Assembly (NCBI GenBank): GCA_018057925.1
Contig: JAGPCT010000003.1
Coordinates: forward strand, 62,001 to 126,000
Reading direction: 5' to 3'
Source of the DNA: Saprospiraceae bacterium
Lineage (GTDB): Bacteria > Bacteroidota > Bacteroidia > Chitinophagales > Saprospiraceae
DNA length: 64,000 nt
The notes below the pieces were generated by a model. It worked only from the letters and a program-made list of their open reading frames with translations, searched no databases and was not told where the DNA came from. Positions 1 to 9,673 of this stretch are shown one piece after another. Made by a program: the position numbers and the translations under genes. The first letter of the stretch is position 1. Each line of letters starts with the position of its first letter.

Positions 1-959
1 TTAATTTTAATTCACCATTATTGTGGGACGTTTTTGCGATTTCCACTTATTTCACGGTTTCTTTATTATTTTGGTACACGGGTTTAGTGCCTGATTTTGC
101 TACATTAAGAGATCGTGCAGTTGGATTCAGGAGAAAAATGTATAATGTATTGTCTTTTGGGTGGACAGGTGCTGCGAAACATTGGCAAAGATTTGAATCA
201 CTTTCATTAATATTGGCTGGTTTAGCGACACCATTGGTGCTTTCAGTACACACAATTGTATCGTTTGACTTTGCAACATCTGTGATTCCGGGATGGCATA
301 CAACGATTTTCCCACCTTACTTTGTTGCGGGGGCGATTTTTTCAGGTTTTGCTATGGTACAAACATTGATGTTAGTTACAAGAAAGGCATTGAAATTAGA
401 AGACTATATAACAGTTAACCACATAGAATCCATGAATAAGGTTATCTTATTGACTGGAACAATTGTAGGTATCGCTTATTTGACGGAGTTGTTTATAGCT
501 TGGTATTCTCAGTATGTTTATGAGCAATTTGCATTTGCCAATCGTGCAGCAGGTCCATTTTGGTGGTCATATTTTGCGATGATGGCATGTAATGTGCTTT
601 CTCCTCAAGTTTTTTGGTCAAGAAAAATTAGAAGAAGCTTATGGTGGACTTTCTTTATGTCCATCTTTGTAAATATTGGTATGTGGTTTGAAAGATTTGT
701 AATTATTGTTACATCATTGGCTAGAGATTATTTACCATCCAGTTGGAGTTATTATTATCCATCCTGGAATGAGATAGGGATTTATGCAGGCACGTTTGGG
801 TTGTTTTTTACCTTATATTTGATATTTGTTAGAATAGCTCCGGTTGTAGCAATAGCTGAGATTAAATCTATATTGAAATCTTCTGGTGATCAATATCGAG
901 GGAAGAACCTTGGACACAGTATGCATCATTCAGAAGATACGCATACCGAAACACATTAA
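1..959 (+). CDS. actC: Alternative Complex III subunit ActC (NrfD-like), 5' truncated
   Basis: Integral membrane quinol-oxidising subunit of Alternative Complex III, of the NrfD/PsrC polytopic family. The reading frame is already open at base 3 and runs through a TTG at 21 that is not a start, so the N-terminal third lies outside the window; about 319 C-terminal residues are visible. Many hydrophobic helices are seen, with the [21 protein letters not shown] stretch typical of ActC and [10 protein letters not shown] further on. The C-terminus is cytosol-like and histidine-rich ([15 protein letters not shown]). actD follows after 23 bases, then actE and actF, so the identity is supported by both order and sequence. 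ActA and ActB are expected upstream of the window. Confidence 0.93.
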   Translation, partial: NFNSPLLWDVFAISTYFTVSLLFWYTGLVPDFATLRDRAVGFRRKMYNVLSFGWTGAAKHWQRFESLSLILAGLATPLVLSVHTIVSFDFATSVIPGWHTTIFPPYFVAGAIFSGFAMVQTLMLVTRKALKLEDYITVNHIESMNKVILLTGTIVGIAYLTELFIAWYSQYVYEQFAFANRAAGPFWWSYFAMMACNVLSPQVFWSRKIRRSLWWTFFMSIFVNIGMWFERFVIIVTSLARDYLPSSWSYYYPSWNEIGIYAGTFGLFFTLYLIFVRIAPVVAIAEIKSILKSSGDQYRGKNLGHSMHHSEDTHTETH

Positions 960-982
960 TAGATAGAATAGAAGTTATAACA

Positions 983-1513
983 ATGGCAATAAAAAATAAA
1001 GAAGTATTATTCGGGTTGTTTGATGATGAAACACAATTGCTTTCAGCGGTGGCTGATGCCCGAAAAACGCACATGGATATTGATGATGTCTATACTCCTT
1101 TTCCTGTACATGGATTAGATCCTATATTAGGTTTGGAAGAATCAAGATTGCATATAGTAGGTTTCTTTTTTGGACTGTTGGGAACAATGACCGCTTTTTT
1201 CGGAATAACCTGGATATTTACTAAGGATTGGCCTACGATATTTGGTGGAAAGCCTTATTTTTCATTTCCGGCTTTTGTTCCAATTATGTTTGAGTTGACT
1301 GTATTGTTTTCAGCGATTGGAATGGTAGTGACGTTTTATACGGTATGTGGCTTGGGACCTGGTGTCAAAGCAGTTACCCTACACGATAGAATAACAGATG
1401 ATAAATTCTGTATTTCATTTGATATGACAGACGCGGATGAATCGACAAGAGCGAATGTAAAAGCTTTTTTCTCAAGACACGGTGCGTCATTGGTAGATAC
1501 AAAATTAATTTAA
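983..1513 (+). CDS. actD: Alternative Complex III subunit ActD (DUF3341)
   Basis: Small membrane subunit of Alternative Complex III, 176 residues, DUF3341 family. A soluble N-terminal part (residues 1-55, beginning with the family-typical LFGLFDDETQLLSAV) is followed by two transmembrane helices (about residues 60-80 and 99-122) and a short soluble tail. It holds no cofactor motif; the family is thought to be structural in the complex. It starts at ATG 983, 23 bases after actC, and is followed 21 bases later by actE, so it belongs to the same transcript. Confidence 0.93.
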   Translation: MAIKNKEVLFGLFDDETQLLSAVADARKTHMDIDDVYTPFPVHGLDPILGLEESRLHIVGFFFGLLGTMTAFFGITWIFTKDWPTIFGGKPYFSFPAFVPIMFELTVLFSAIGMVVTFYTVCGLGPGVKAVTLHDRITDDKFCISFDMTDADESTRANVKAFFSRHGASLVDTKLI

Positions 1514-1534
1514 TAAAGCAGTATTCTTTTTAAG

Positions 1535-2338
1535 ATGAACTATAATAAATTAAAGATTTTTGGAGGCTTGATGCTTATAGGTTTTGGTTTGATGTTGGAG
1601 AGTTGTTCTCCGGCTGAAGGTAATAAACCTGGACATGAATATATGCAGGACATGGGACACTCCATAGCGTATGAAGCCAATTTGGTGGATTATTTTTATT
1701 ACAATCGCTGGAATTTGGATGGCTATTTGAAATTAGCTCAGCCTCGTAATCCGGTTGAAGGTACTATTGCCAGGGGTTATGTTGGGTTAGCTAAATATAG
1801 CAATGCTCCCATTCCGGCTATGGTTCAACAGGAATTCGCCAATGAAACCATAAATGGCTCAGTTCCTTTTTATTATGCTGATTCTGAAGCAGATAGAACG
1901 AGAGCTGAGAACGAGATTAAAATAAACCCATATCCGATTACAAAGAAAGCATTGGAGCATGGTAAATTATTATATGACATATATTGTGGTATTTGTCATG
2001 GTGAAAAAGGTGATGGTTCGGGATATTTGGTTAGAGATGACGGTAAATATCCTGCACAACCGGCTATTTTGACAAGTGATGAATTTACTGCTGCGTCCAA
2101 TGGCAGGTTTTATTTTGCTATCATGCATGGAAAAAATGTTATGGGATCTTATGCTGATAAATTGTCGTATGAAGAAAGATGGCAGGTAATTCATTATATT
2201 CGTGCTTTGCAAGCTCAAAATAAAGGCTTGCAATATGATGAGAATGGAAATACGCTCAATAAGACTGATTTCATTGCTTCAACAAATAAAGGTGTTGTAG
2301 CAAAAAATGTATCGGATTCTACAGCAGTTGCGAATTAA
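1535..2338 (+). CDS. actE: Alternative Complex III monohaem cytochrome c subunit ActE, lipoprotein
   Basis: Periplasm-facing monohaem cytochrome c of Alternative Complex III, 267 residues. The N-terminus is a lipoprotein signal with Cys24 as the likely lipidation site (LESC). A single haem-binding CGICH occurs at residues 151-155, followed by GEKGDGSG as usual in class I cytochromes c; a methionine near residue 203 (HGKNVMGSYADKL) is the probable sixth ligand. It would pass electrons from the complex towards the oxidase encoded directly downstream. Haem attachment needs the Ccm system, of which ccmE and ccmF lie at 22113-25354. Confidence 0.93.
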   Translation: MNYNKLKIFGGLMLIGFGLMLESCSPAEGNKPGHEYMQDMGHSIAYEANLVDYFYYNRWNLDGYLKLAQPRNPVEGTIARGYVGLAKYSNAPIPAMVQQEFANETINGSVPFYYADSEADRTRAENEIKINPYPITKKALEHGKLLYDIYCGICHGEKGDGSGYLVRDDGKYPAQPAILTSDEFTAASNGRFYFAIMHGKNVMGSYADKLSYEERWQVIHYIRALQAQNKGLQYDENGNTLNKTDFIASTNKGVVAKNVSDSTAVAN

Positions 2339-2385
2339 ATCAGAAAAGAAAGTTAATACAAAGTACTAATAAATTAACAAAAAGA

Positions 2386-3675
2386 ATGGATCAATTTATA
2401 TTCAAATCTAAATACAAAAATATTTTATTTGCCTTTATGGCAGTTGGAATAATATGTATGGCGTGGACATGGTTTACGGATGATGCTTTACATACTAGAT
2501 TCTGGTCTAATTTTTTGCATAATAGTATGTACTTCACAGGTATAGCTTTTGCTGCATTGTTGTTGTGGACTATGGGAATATTGACATACGGCATGTGGTA
2601 TGTTGCATTTAAAAGACTGTGGGAAGCATATTCCATGTTTTTAATAGTAGGCTTGATATTGATGCTTGTTGTTGTTGGAGGTGTGTGGGGGCATTACCAT
2701 CATTTGTATCATTGGGCAGATTTAGAAGATGTGGCTAACGATGCTATTCTTAAAGGTAAATCAGGCTTTTTGAACCCAACTTGGTACACATTAGGAACAA
2801 TTATCGTAATTGGGGTCTGGGCATATTTTGCAAATAAATTGAGACAATTGTCAAAGAGTCAAGATAGTAATGGAGGAATCGATGACTTGACGGAATATAA
2901 TAAAATGAAGAGACTGTCTGCGATCTTTTTACCAATAGGAGGATTTTCAAGTGCTGCAATGATATGGCAATGGATTATGTCTTTGGATGCTCATTGGTAT
3001 TCGACGATGTTTGCTTGGTATGCAACTGCTTCATGGGTTGTAGCATGCTTTGCTTTTACAGCATTGATGATCATTTTCTTAAAAGGACAGAAGTTTATGG
3101 ACTTTGTTACTGTAGAACATTTACACGATGTAGGAAAATTCGTGTTTGCAATTACTATTTTCTGGACATATTTGTGGTTTAGCCAATTTATGTTGATATG
3201 GTATGGCAATAATGGAGAAGAGACTGTTTATTTCAATAGACAAATGCAACAATATCCTATTTTGTTTTGGGGTAACTTAATCATCAATTTTGTATTGCCA
3301 TTCTTAATATTATTACGTAATGATACAAAGAGAAAGATTGGATCAATGGTGTTTGTATGTATATTAGTTTTGTTTGGACATTGGTGGGATTTTTTCCTTA
3401 TGATTAAGCCTGGAACATTACACACGGCACATGAAGCATTAGCTAAAATGGGTGATCATGGTGCTCATGGGGCTCATGAAGCAGTAGGACATGCCGCCGA
3501 ACATACAAGTCATTTTGTGGAAGGATTTACCATACCAGGATTACTTGAGATAGGAACAATGCTTGGTTTTTTTGGTTTATTTGTATATTTCATTTTTAGT
3601 CAATTGACTAAAGTGTCATTACTTCCTAAAAATGATCCATTGCTCCCTGAGAGTTTGCATCATCATGTTCAGTAA
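2386..3675 (+). CDS. actF: Alternative Complex III subunit ActF
   Basis: Large polytopic membrane subunit of Alternative Complex III, 429 residues with about ten predicted helices, related to ActC without its quinol-site features. Most of the length is hydrophobic helices separated by short loops. One loop (about residues 345-376) and the extreme C-terminus are strikingly rich in histidine (GDHGAHGAHEAVGHAAEH; ending HHHVQ). It is the last act gene; the oxidase subunit II gene follows after 39 bases, so the two complexes appear to be expressed together. Confidence 0.92.
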   Translation: MDQFIFKSKYKNILFAFMAVGIICMAWTWFTDDALHTRFWSNFLHNSMYFTGIAFAALLLWTMGILTYGMWYVAFKRLWEAYSMFLIVGLILMLVVVGGVWGHYHHLYHWADLEDVANDAILKGKSGFLNPTWYTLGTIIVIGVWAYFANKLRQLSKSQDSNGGIDDLTEYNKMKRLSAIFLPIGGFSSAAMIWQWIMSLDAHWYSTMFAWYATASWVVACFAFTALMIIFLKGQKFMDFVTVEHLHDVGKFVFAITIFWTYLWFSQFMLIWYGNNGEETVYFNRQMQQYPILFWGNLIINFVLPFLILLRNDTKRKIGSMVFVCILVLFGHWWDFFLMIKPGTLHTAHEALAKMGDHGAHGAHEAVGHAAEHTSHFVEGFTIPGLLEIGTMLGFFGLFVYFIFSQLTKVSLLPKNDPLLPESLHHHVQ

Positions 3676-3714
3676 GAAAATTGCTTAGTTAAAAATATAA
3701 CATATTATAAATCA

Positions 3715-4884
3715 ATGACAACAATCGTTATAATAGGATGTATATTACTCGTTGGTTTGGTGATATTCCAAATTGCCAAGATCAACGAAATGATCAAAAA
3801 AATAAAAGGCGAGGAAGAAGCCGTTCAACAGTCAAATGATTCTACTGCTGTTGCTGTTTTAGTATTTGGTATATTATTTTTGTTCTTGTCGATATATACA
3901 TCATATCACTACAAAGACATGATGTTTGGTTATGGACCTAATCTTGCCGTAACAAAGCATGGTGCTCTTATTGATAATTCTATGCATATTATGCTGGTTA
4001 TCACTGGGATAGTATTTGTTTTGACCCATATCCTTTTATTTTATTTCACATGGAGATATCGTTATAGTAAGAAACGTCTTGGATGGTATTATCCCCATAA
4101 CAATAAATTAGAGGCTGTATGGACGATTACTCCTTTCATCGTATTGGCATATCTGGCAATAAATGGCTTAGTAGTATGGAATCAAATGATGGAAGATGTG
4201 AAACCAAATGATAAGCATATTGAAATCGAAGTTACAGGTATGCAGTTTGCATGGTTAATCCGGTATCCCGGTGTAGATGGTAAATTAGGAACAAAGAATT
4301 ACAAACTAATTTCTGGGACAAACGACCTTGGTCAGGATTGGAATGATCCAAAGAACTGGGATGATTTTAAACCGGATGAACTGGTTGTCCCTAAAGGAAG
4401 AAAAATAAGGATAAGAATTAATTCAAGGGATGTATTACATAGCTTTTTCTTACCTCAATTTAGGGTGAAGATGGATGCAGTTCCGGGAATGCCAACTTAT
4501 TTTGTTTTTACTCCTACAATGACTACGGATGAGTTCAAAAATAATTTGAAAAAGTATCCGGAATGGAATGTTCCTGCTGATCCATCAGATCCAGAAAGTA
4601 AGATGAAGTGGGAGACATTTACTTTTGAATTAGCTTGTGCTGAATTATGTGGGGATAGTCATTTTGCTATGAGACGGGCAGTACGAGTTGTTACTCAAGA
4701 TCAATACGATGCATGGGTCAAAGAGCAACAGTCTTACTACCTAGCAAATGTAAGGGGTAAAGATGGAGATCCAAATAAAGGTAAGACAATCACAGTTAAC
4801 GGCGTTGCAAACACTGGAATAGCTGCTGAAAAGCCAGCAGAAGGTGATGCATCTGCAAAGACCGATTCTACTAAAGCTGAATAA
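3715..4884 (+). CDS. ctaC: Cytochrome c oxidase subunit II (CuA)
   Basis: CuA-bearing subunit of an aa3-type oxidase, 389 residues. The N-terminal half holds several hydrophobic helices (about 3-20, 48-62, 91-112, 138-155), one or two more than the two usual in this family. The cupredoxin domain follows with visible CuA ligands His242, Cys308, Glu310 (main chain in the family), Cys312, His316 and Met319 within CAELCGDSHFAM. No CxxCH is present, so unlike caa3 oxidases there is no fused cytochrome c; electrons would have to come from ActE or a soluble carrier. The C-terminal 35 residues are Ala/Lys-rich and low complexity. The gene opens the oxidase part of the operon. Confidence 0.95.
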   Translation: MTTIVIIGCILLVGLVIFQIAKINEMIKKIKGEEEAVQQSNDSTAVAVLVFGILFLFLSIYTSYHYKDMMFGYGPNLAVTKHGALIDNSMHIMLVITGIVFVLTHILLFYFTWRYRYSKKRLGWYYPHNNKLEAVWTITPFIVLAYLAINGLVVWNQMMEDVKPNDKHIEIEVTGMQFAWLIRYPGVDGKLGTKNYKLISGTNDLGQDWNDPKNWDDFKPDELVVPKGRKIRIRINSRDVLHSFFLPQFRVKMDAVPGMPTYFVFTPTMTTDEFKNNLKKYPEWNVPADPSDPESKMKWETFTFELACAELCGDSHFAMRRAVRVVTQDQYDAWVKEQQSYYLANVRGKDGDPNKGKTITVNGVANTGIAAEKPAEGDASAKTDSTKAE

Positions 4885-4918
4885 ATCAACCTTAACTATT
4901 CATTGAAAAAATAGAGAT

Positions 4919-6769
4919 ATGTCCACTCAAAGTATAGAAGTTCGAGATCACATTGATGATCTGATAGATAAAAATGGTTTTGATGACCATTTTCACGACC
5001 ATCATGAATCAGATAAATATAAATCTAGTTTCATTGGCAAATACATCTTTAGTTTAGACCATAAGATGATATCCCGACAATTCCTTATTACAGGTGTGAT
5101 TTGGGCTATGGTTGGAGCGTTATTTTCAGTTATCTTTAGATTACAATTGGGTTTTCCTGAAGCCGATATGGCTTGGTTGAAGCCATTGTTGGGTAAATGG
5201 ATAGTATTGAATGATGCCGGATTTGGGACTATTTCTCAGGAATTTTACTATGCATTAGTTACGATGCATGGTACGATTTTAGTATTTTTTGTATTGACAG
5301 CCGGATTAAGTGGTACTTTTAGTAACTTTTTGATACCACTTCAGGTGGGTGCTCGTGATATGGCTTCCCCTTTACTTAATATGTTATCCTATTGGTTTTT
5401 CTTTCTGGCAGGTATCGTTATGCTTTGTTCATTATTTCTTAATACAGGACCTTTTGCAGGAGGATGGACTGCTTACCCGCCACTGAGTGCATTACCTCAG
5501 GCTTCATCAGGTTCTAAGGGTGGGATGAATTTGTGGATAATAAGTATGACATTGTTTATTGTCTCTCAATTGTTAGGTGGAATAAATTATGTGACTACAA
5601 TATTAAATCTTCGGACTAAAGGTATGTCTATGTGGAAAATGCCACTTTCAATATGGTCGTTTTTCGTAACTGCAATATTGGGGATATTGACTTTCCCTGT
5701 ATTGTTTGCTGGAGTGTTGCTACTATTGTTTGATCGTAGTATGGGAACTAGTTTTTACTTAAGCGAGATATTTATTCAAGGGGCTGCATTGGAGAATGTA
5801 GGAGGAAGTCCAATTTTGTATCAACATTTATTCTGGTTCTTAGGTCACCCTGAGGTGTATATCGTGATATTACCTGCGATGGGTATTGTATCTGAAGTAA
5901 TGTCAGTTAATTCAAGAAAGCCAATATTTGGATATCGGGCTATGGTTTACTCTTTAATGGCGATTGCCTTTTTATCCCTTTTGGTATGGGCGCATCACAT
6001 GTTTACATCCGGAATGAATCCATTTATAACAAATTTCTTTGTATTATTCACATTGATTATTGCGATGCCATCATCCATAAAAACATTTAACTGGATAACA
6101 ACATTATTTAGAGGGAATTTGAGGTTGAATTCAGCTATGCTATATAGTATTGGATTCGTAAGTTTATTTATTTCAGGAGGATTAACTGGTATATGGGTTG
6201 CTAGTTCAACTCTAGATATTGCATTACATGATACTTACTTTGTAGTGGCACATTTTCACCTTGTGATGGGAGTGGCTGCGTTTTTTGGAATGTTTGCCGG
6301 ATTATCCTATTGGTATCCGAAGATGTTTGGAAGATATATGAATGAGACGATTTTGAAAGTCCATTTTTGGATTACACTTATCGGTGCATATTGTATCTTT
6401 TGGCCGCAGCACTATTTAGGGTTGGCTGGTGTTCCAAGAAGATATTATAGATTTGATAGTTTTAGTTCTTTTTCAGGATGGGAAGGGGTAAATGAATTCA
6501 TCACTATATCTGCGATAATCGTATTCTTTACGCAGTTATTGTGGGTATTTAATTTCTTTTACAGTATGTGGAAGGGAAAGAAAGTTACAGAAAGGAATCC
6601 ATGGCATTCAAACTCAATAGAATGGACAACGCCAATTATTCCTCCACATGGCAACTGGCCAGGTAAATTACCTCAAGTAGAAAGGTGGCCTTATGACTAT
6701 GGAAAAGATGGAAAGGACTTTATAACACAGATAACACCTTATGAAGAAGGTGAAGAAGTTGTAAATTAA
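4919..6769 (+). CDS. ctaD: Cytochrome c oxidase subunit I
   Basis: Catalytic haem-copper subunit, 616 residues with about 12 helices. Visible ligands are His117 and His447 (low-spin haem), His445 (high-spin haem) and the CuB set His310, His359 and His360. Tyr314 in HPEVY is the residue that cross-links to the CuB histidine, and Glu312 in the same motif is the end of the D channel in A1-type oxidases. The N-terminal extension is unusually rich in His and Asp (DDHFHDHHESD, residues 22-32). It is flanked by ctaC (34 bases upstream) and ctaB (27 bases downstream). Confidence 0.97.
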   Translation: MSTQSIEVRDHIDDLIDKNGFDDHFHDHHESDKYKSSFIGKYIFSLDHKMISRQFLITGVIWAMVGALFSVIFRLQLGFPEADMAWLKPLLGKWIVLNDAGFGTISQEFYYALVTMHGTILVFFVLTAGLSGTFSNFLIPLQVGARDMASPLLNMLSYWFFFLAGIVMLCSLFLNTGPFAGGWTAYPPLSALPQASSGSKGGMNLWIISMTLFIVSQLLGGINYVTTILNLRTKGMSMWKMPLSIWSFFVTAILGILTFPVLFAGVLLLLFDRSMGTSFYLSEIFIQGAALENVGGSPILYQHLFWFLGHPEVYIVILPAMGIVSEVMSVNSRKPIFGYRAMVYSLMAIAFLSLLVWAHHMFTSGMNPFITNFFVLFTLIIAMPSSIKTFNWITTLFRGNLRLNSAMLYSIGFVSLFISGGLTGIWVASSTLDIALHDTYFVVAHFHLVMGVAAFFGMFAGLSYWYPKMFGRYMNETILKVHFWITLIGAYCIFWPQHYLGLAGVPRRYYRFDSFSSFSGWEGVNEFITISAIIVFFTQLLWVFNFFYSMWKGKKVTERNPWHSNSIEWTTPIIPPHGNWPGKLPQVERWPYDYGKDGKDFITQITPYEEGEEVVN

Positions 6770-6795
6770 TATTAAATAATAAGAAGGAAAACCCG

Positions 6796-7692
6796 GTGAG
6801 AAGGGATATAGCAAATAGTACAGAAGATAAGCATTTTAGTATTCTTATGGAATACGGCTTGCTGTTCAAGTTTAAGTTGACCAGTTTTGTGGTGTTTTCT
6901 GCTATGATGGCTTATTTGGTATCTCTCAATGGGCATATTGAATTAATTCCTTTCGCCATTTTGTTTGTTGGTGGATTTTGTATAACTGCAGCTGCCAATA
7001 CATTGAATGAAGTATTGGAAAAAGATTATGATAAATTAATGAGAAGAACTGCCGACAGACCTGTTGCTGCGGGTAGGATGACTTCTTCTCATGCAGTATT
7101 TGTCGCTGGGGTTATGTGGCTTTTTGGAGTTATATGCCTTTCTTATTTTAATATTTTTGCTGCCTTATTAGGTTCATTAGCCGTAGTAACATATGCATTT
7201 ATATATACTCCATTGAAAAGATATTCTACGCTTGCAGTTTTTGTTGGATCATTTCCCGGTGCATTGCCTTTATTGATTGGAAATGTAGCTGCTGTAGGAC
7301 ACATTGATCAAATGGGAATATATTTGTTTGCTATTCAGTTTATTTGGCAATTTCCACATTTTTGGGCTATAGGGTGGCTAGGGTTTGAAGAATATCAAAA
7401 GGCAGGATATAAATTGGTATCAAGTAAGGAGGGTAAATGCGATCCAAATATCGGTATAAACGCTGCTTTGTACGCACTAATGTTGATACCTTTGGCATTT
7501 TTTGGTTATTTCGCATCATTGATAGGTTTACCGGCTTTGTTGGTGACTATTGTAGCAGCGATAATATTTTCATATTTTGGATATGCTTTGTACCGAAGTG
7601 GAAGTAAGAAATCAGCATTAAATTTGATGTTTGCTTCATTGTTTTATTTAGCTATAGCATTAGGAGCAGTATATATTGATAAATTGTTTTAA
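6796..7692 (+). CDS. ctaB: Protohaem IX farnesyltransferase (haem O synthase)
   Basis: UbiA-family prenyltransferase that adds a farnesyl group to haem B to make haem O, the precursor of haem A for the oxidase encoded around it. It has 298 residues and about nine helices. The family Asp motifs are seen as NTLNEVLEKDYDKLMRRTADRP near residue 70 (first Asp-rich site and the Arg-rich loop), with the second loop around EGKCDPNIG. I take the GTG at 6796 as start because an AAGAAGGA stretch precedes it by about 7 bases; the internal ATG at 6847 would cut off the first conserved residues. Haem A synthase (CtaA) is not in the window. Confidence 0.94.
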   Translation: MRRDIANSTEDKHFSILMEYGLLFKFKLTSFVVFSAMMAYLVSLNGHIELIPFAILFVGGFCITAAANTLNEVLEKDYDKLMRRTADRPVAAGRMTSSHAVFVAGVMWLFGVICLSYFNIFAALLGSLAVVTYAFIYTPLKRYSTLAVFVGSFPGALPLLIGNVAAVGHIDQMGIYLFAIQFIWQFPHFWAIGWLGFEEYQKAGYKLVSSKEGKCDPNIGINAALYALMLIPLAFFGYFASLIGLPALLVTIVAAIIFSYFGYALYRSGSKKSALNLMFASLFYLAIALGAVYIDKLF

Positions 7693-7694
7693 GT

Positions 7695-8267
7695 ATGGAT
7701 GTAACAATATCTTCAAAAAGTAAAGGAATTGATCCACTAAAGTTTGGGCTTTGGGCTGGATTTGCAAGCATCATTATGATGTTTATAGCATTGACTTCGG
7801 CCTATATTGTCAGACAATCAGCTGGGAATTGGTTAGAGTTTAAACTGCCAACTGCTTTTATCTACAGTACGCTAACAATAATTATATCCAGTATCACATT
7901 GCATATGAGTTATGTTGGTTTTAAGAAAGGTAATGAGACCAATTATAAATTGTTTTTAATAGCAACGTTGACGTTGGGGCTTATATTTATTATGTTTCAG
8001 TATCAAGGGTGGCAAGAGATGCATAATATTGGGGTAGATTTAGATGGTAATCCATCCGGATCATTTGTATATGTAATTAGTGGACTTCATGCCGCACATG
8101 TTTTAGGTGGCTTGGCAGTTCTAACAGTAGCTATTATGCATGCATTTTCATTGCCATACAAGCCCACTGAAAAGAGGCGATTGAGGTTTCAACTAACGAC
8201 ACAATATTGGCATTTTGTTGATATATTGTGGGTATATTTATTTCTATTCTTTTTATTTTTTAGATAA
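7695..8267 (+). CDS. Cytochrome c oxidase subunit III family protein (first copy)
   Basis: Haem-copper oxidase subunit III family, 190 residues with five helices, which is the short CyoC-like form. Family features include the C-terminal QYWHFVDILWVYLF stretch and the SGLHAAHVLGG helix. It starts two bases after the ctaB stop, so translation is probably coupled. A second, longer subunit III gene follows at once. Both are typical of Bacteroidota oxidase operons. Which of the two is the stoichiometric subunit III cannot be told from sequence alone. Confidence 0.9.
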   Translation: MDVTISSKSKGIDPLKFGLWAGFASIIMMFIALTSAYIVRQSAGNWLEFKLPTAFIYSTLTIIISSITLHMSYVGFKKGNETNYKLFLIATLTLGLIFIMFQYQGWQEMHNIGVDLDGNPSGSFVYVISGLHAAHVLGGLAVLTVAIMHAFSLPYKPTEKRRLRFQLTTQYWHFVDILWVYLFLFFLFFR

Positions 8268-8300
8268 AACAATAACGAATTAATTAAAACATAAGGATAA

Positions 8301-9173
8301 ATGACTACAGATACACATACAGAAGTAGGTCATCACGATAATGCCAGCGGACCCGAATTGTGGGAAGGTGGACGCGAGCCGTTTAAGGCTAGCTATGGTA
8401 AGTTGATGATGTGGTATTTTCTTATTTCAGATGCATTTACATTTTCTGGCTTTTTAATAGCTTATGGTGCATTGAGGTTTAGTACACCAACATGGCCATT
8501 ACCAGATTTTGTTTTTTCTACTTTCCCTGGAGGTTTACATCATAAGCCTCTGATATTTGTTACTGTGATGACGTTTATTTTAATATTATCTTCAGTAACG
8601 ATGGTTAGGGCTGTACAAGAAGGTAAGCAAGAAAATAGGATGGGTGTTGTCAAATGGATGGGTCTTACTATTATTGGCGGATTAATGTTTTTGGGTTGCC
8701 AGGCATGGGAATGGACTAACCTAATAGCGAAAGAACACATGACATTAACAACCAACCCTTTTGGTACGCATACTGTTGATGGTGTTTATTTAAACGACGA
8801 TGGGTCAGTTGCAAAAAATGAGGAAGGTAAAGAGGATTCATTTAAAGCTGGTACCACTTATTTGATTCATAAAGTTGATGGTGAATGGCATAAAAGAAAG
8901 TTTAAAATAGAATCTGGTGAATATAAAGGTCAGATAGCCCAAGAATCATTTGGACCTAAGGCATTTGGAGGATTATTTTTCTTTATAACAGGATTTCATG
9001 GTTTTCACGTATTTTCAGGTGTAGTATTTTTAGCGATAATTATGTTAAATGCATTGAGTGGACTGTATGTTAAGAGAAAGAATGGTTATGAAATGGTTGA
9101 AAAAATTGGCTTATACTGGCACTTTGTGGATTTAGTATGGGTATTCGTATTTTTAGTATTTTATCTATTGTAA
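8301..9173 (+). CDS. ctaE: Cytochrome c oxidase subunit III (second copy, with loop insertion)
   Basis: Subunit III family, 290 residues. Five helices carry the family motifs TGFHGFHVFSG and YWHFVDLVWVFVF. Between the third and fourth helices (about residues 150-215) is a soluble insertion of about 65 residues rich in charged amino acids and glycine, absent from the shorter paralogue upstream. The N-terminus is histidine-rich (TDTHTEVGHHDNA). It lies 33 bases after the first subunit III gene and 21 bases before the subunit IV gene. Confidence 0.92.
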   Translation: MTTDTHTEVGHHDNASGPELWEGGREPFKASYGKLMMWYFLISDAFTFSGFLIAYGALRFSTPTWPLPDFVFSTFPGGLHHKPLIFVTVMTFILILSSVTMVRAVQEGKQENRMGVVKWMGLTIIGGLMFLGCQAWEWTNLIAKEHMTLTTNPFGTHTVDGVYLNDDGSVAKNEEGKEDSFKAGTTYLIHKVDGEWHKRKFKIESGEYKGQIAQESFGPKAFGGLFFFITGFHGFHVFSGVVFLAIIMLNALSGLYVKRKNGYEMVEKIGLYWHFVDLVWVFVFLVFYLL

Positions 9174-9194
9174 TAAATATCAAATAAAAATAAA

Positions 9195-9668
9195 ATGAGC
9201 TTATCTCCAGAAGAAGGTAAAAAAGTTGTGTATAAAGGTATGATCCTTTTGGGTGTAATTACCCTAGTTGAGGTATTTATTGCTTTGATAGGTAATGGAC
9301 ATGTAATAGAAGGGTTTCATTTGCCTAAGTATATAATGTTTCCAGCTATGATTATTTTAAGTTTGTATAAAGCTTATTATATCGTATCTGAATTTATGCA
9401 CATGAAGTATGAAAACAAAGGTTTGATGATTTCAGCGTTTTGGCCTATCGTATTGTTGATATGGGCAATGTTGGCATTGTTGAATGAAGGTGGTGCATGG
9501 CATGACTCGAGACAAAATATTGAAATATTAGATAGAGATGGCTTTCAAAAGCCTGATTCTTATTCTTTGGATGAATATTTGAAAGAAGTTAATAAGGATA
9601 AAGCTACTCCTTCAAAAACAAATACGGAACAGACCGGTGAACAACCTGCGAGTACTGAACACAAATAA
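9195..9668 (+). CDS. ctaF: Cytochrome c oxidase subunit IV (prokaryotic COX4 family)
   Basis: Small accessory oxidase subunit of 157 residues with three helices (about 16-36, 47-66, 79-97) and a polar C-terminal tail rich in Thr, Glu and Gln. The helices carry EFMHMKYE, typical of this family. The function of the family is structural or stabilising. The position directly after subunit III matches the standard order ctaC-D-E-F. Confidence 0.88.
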   Translation: MSLSPEEGKKVVYKGMILLGVITLVEVFIALIGNGHVIEGFHLPKYIMFPAMIILSLYKAYYIVSEFMHMKYENKGLMISAFWPIVLLIWAMLALLNEGGAWHDSRQNIEILDRDGFQKPDSYSLDEYLKEVNKDKATPSKTNTEQTGEQPASTEHK

Positions 9669-9673
9669 GTAAT

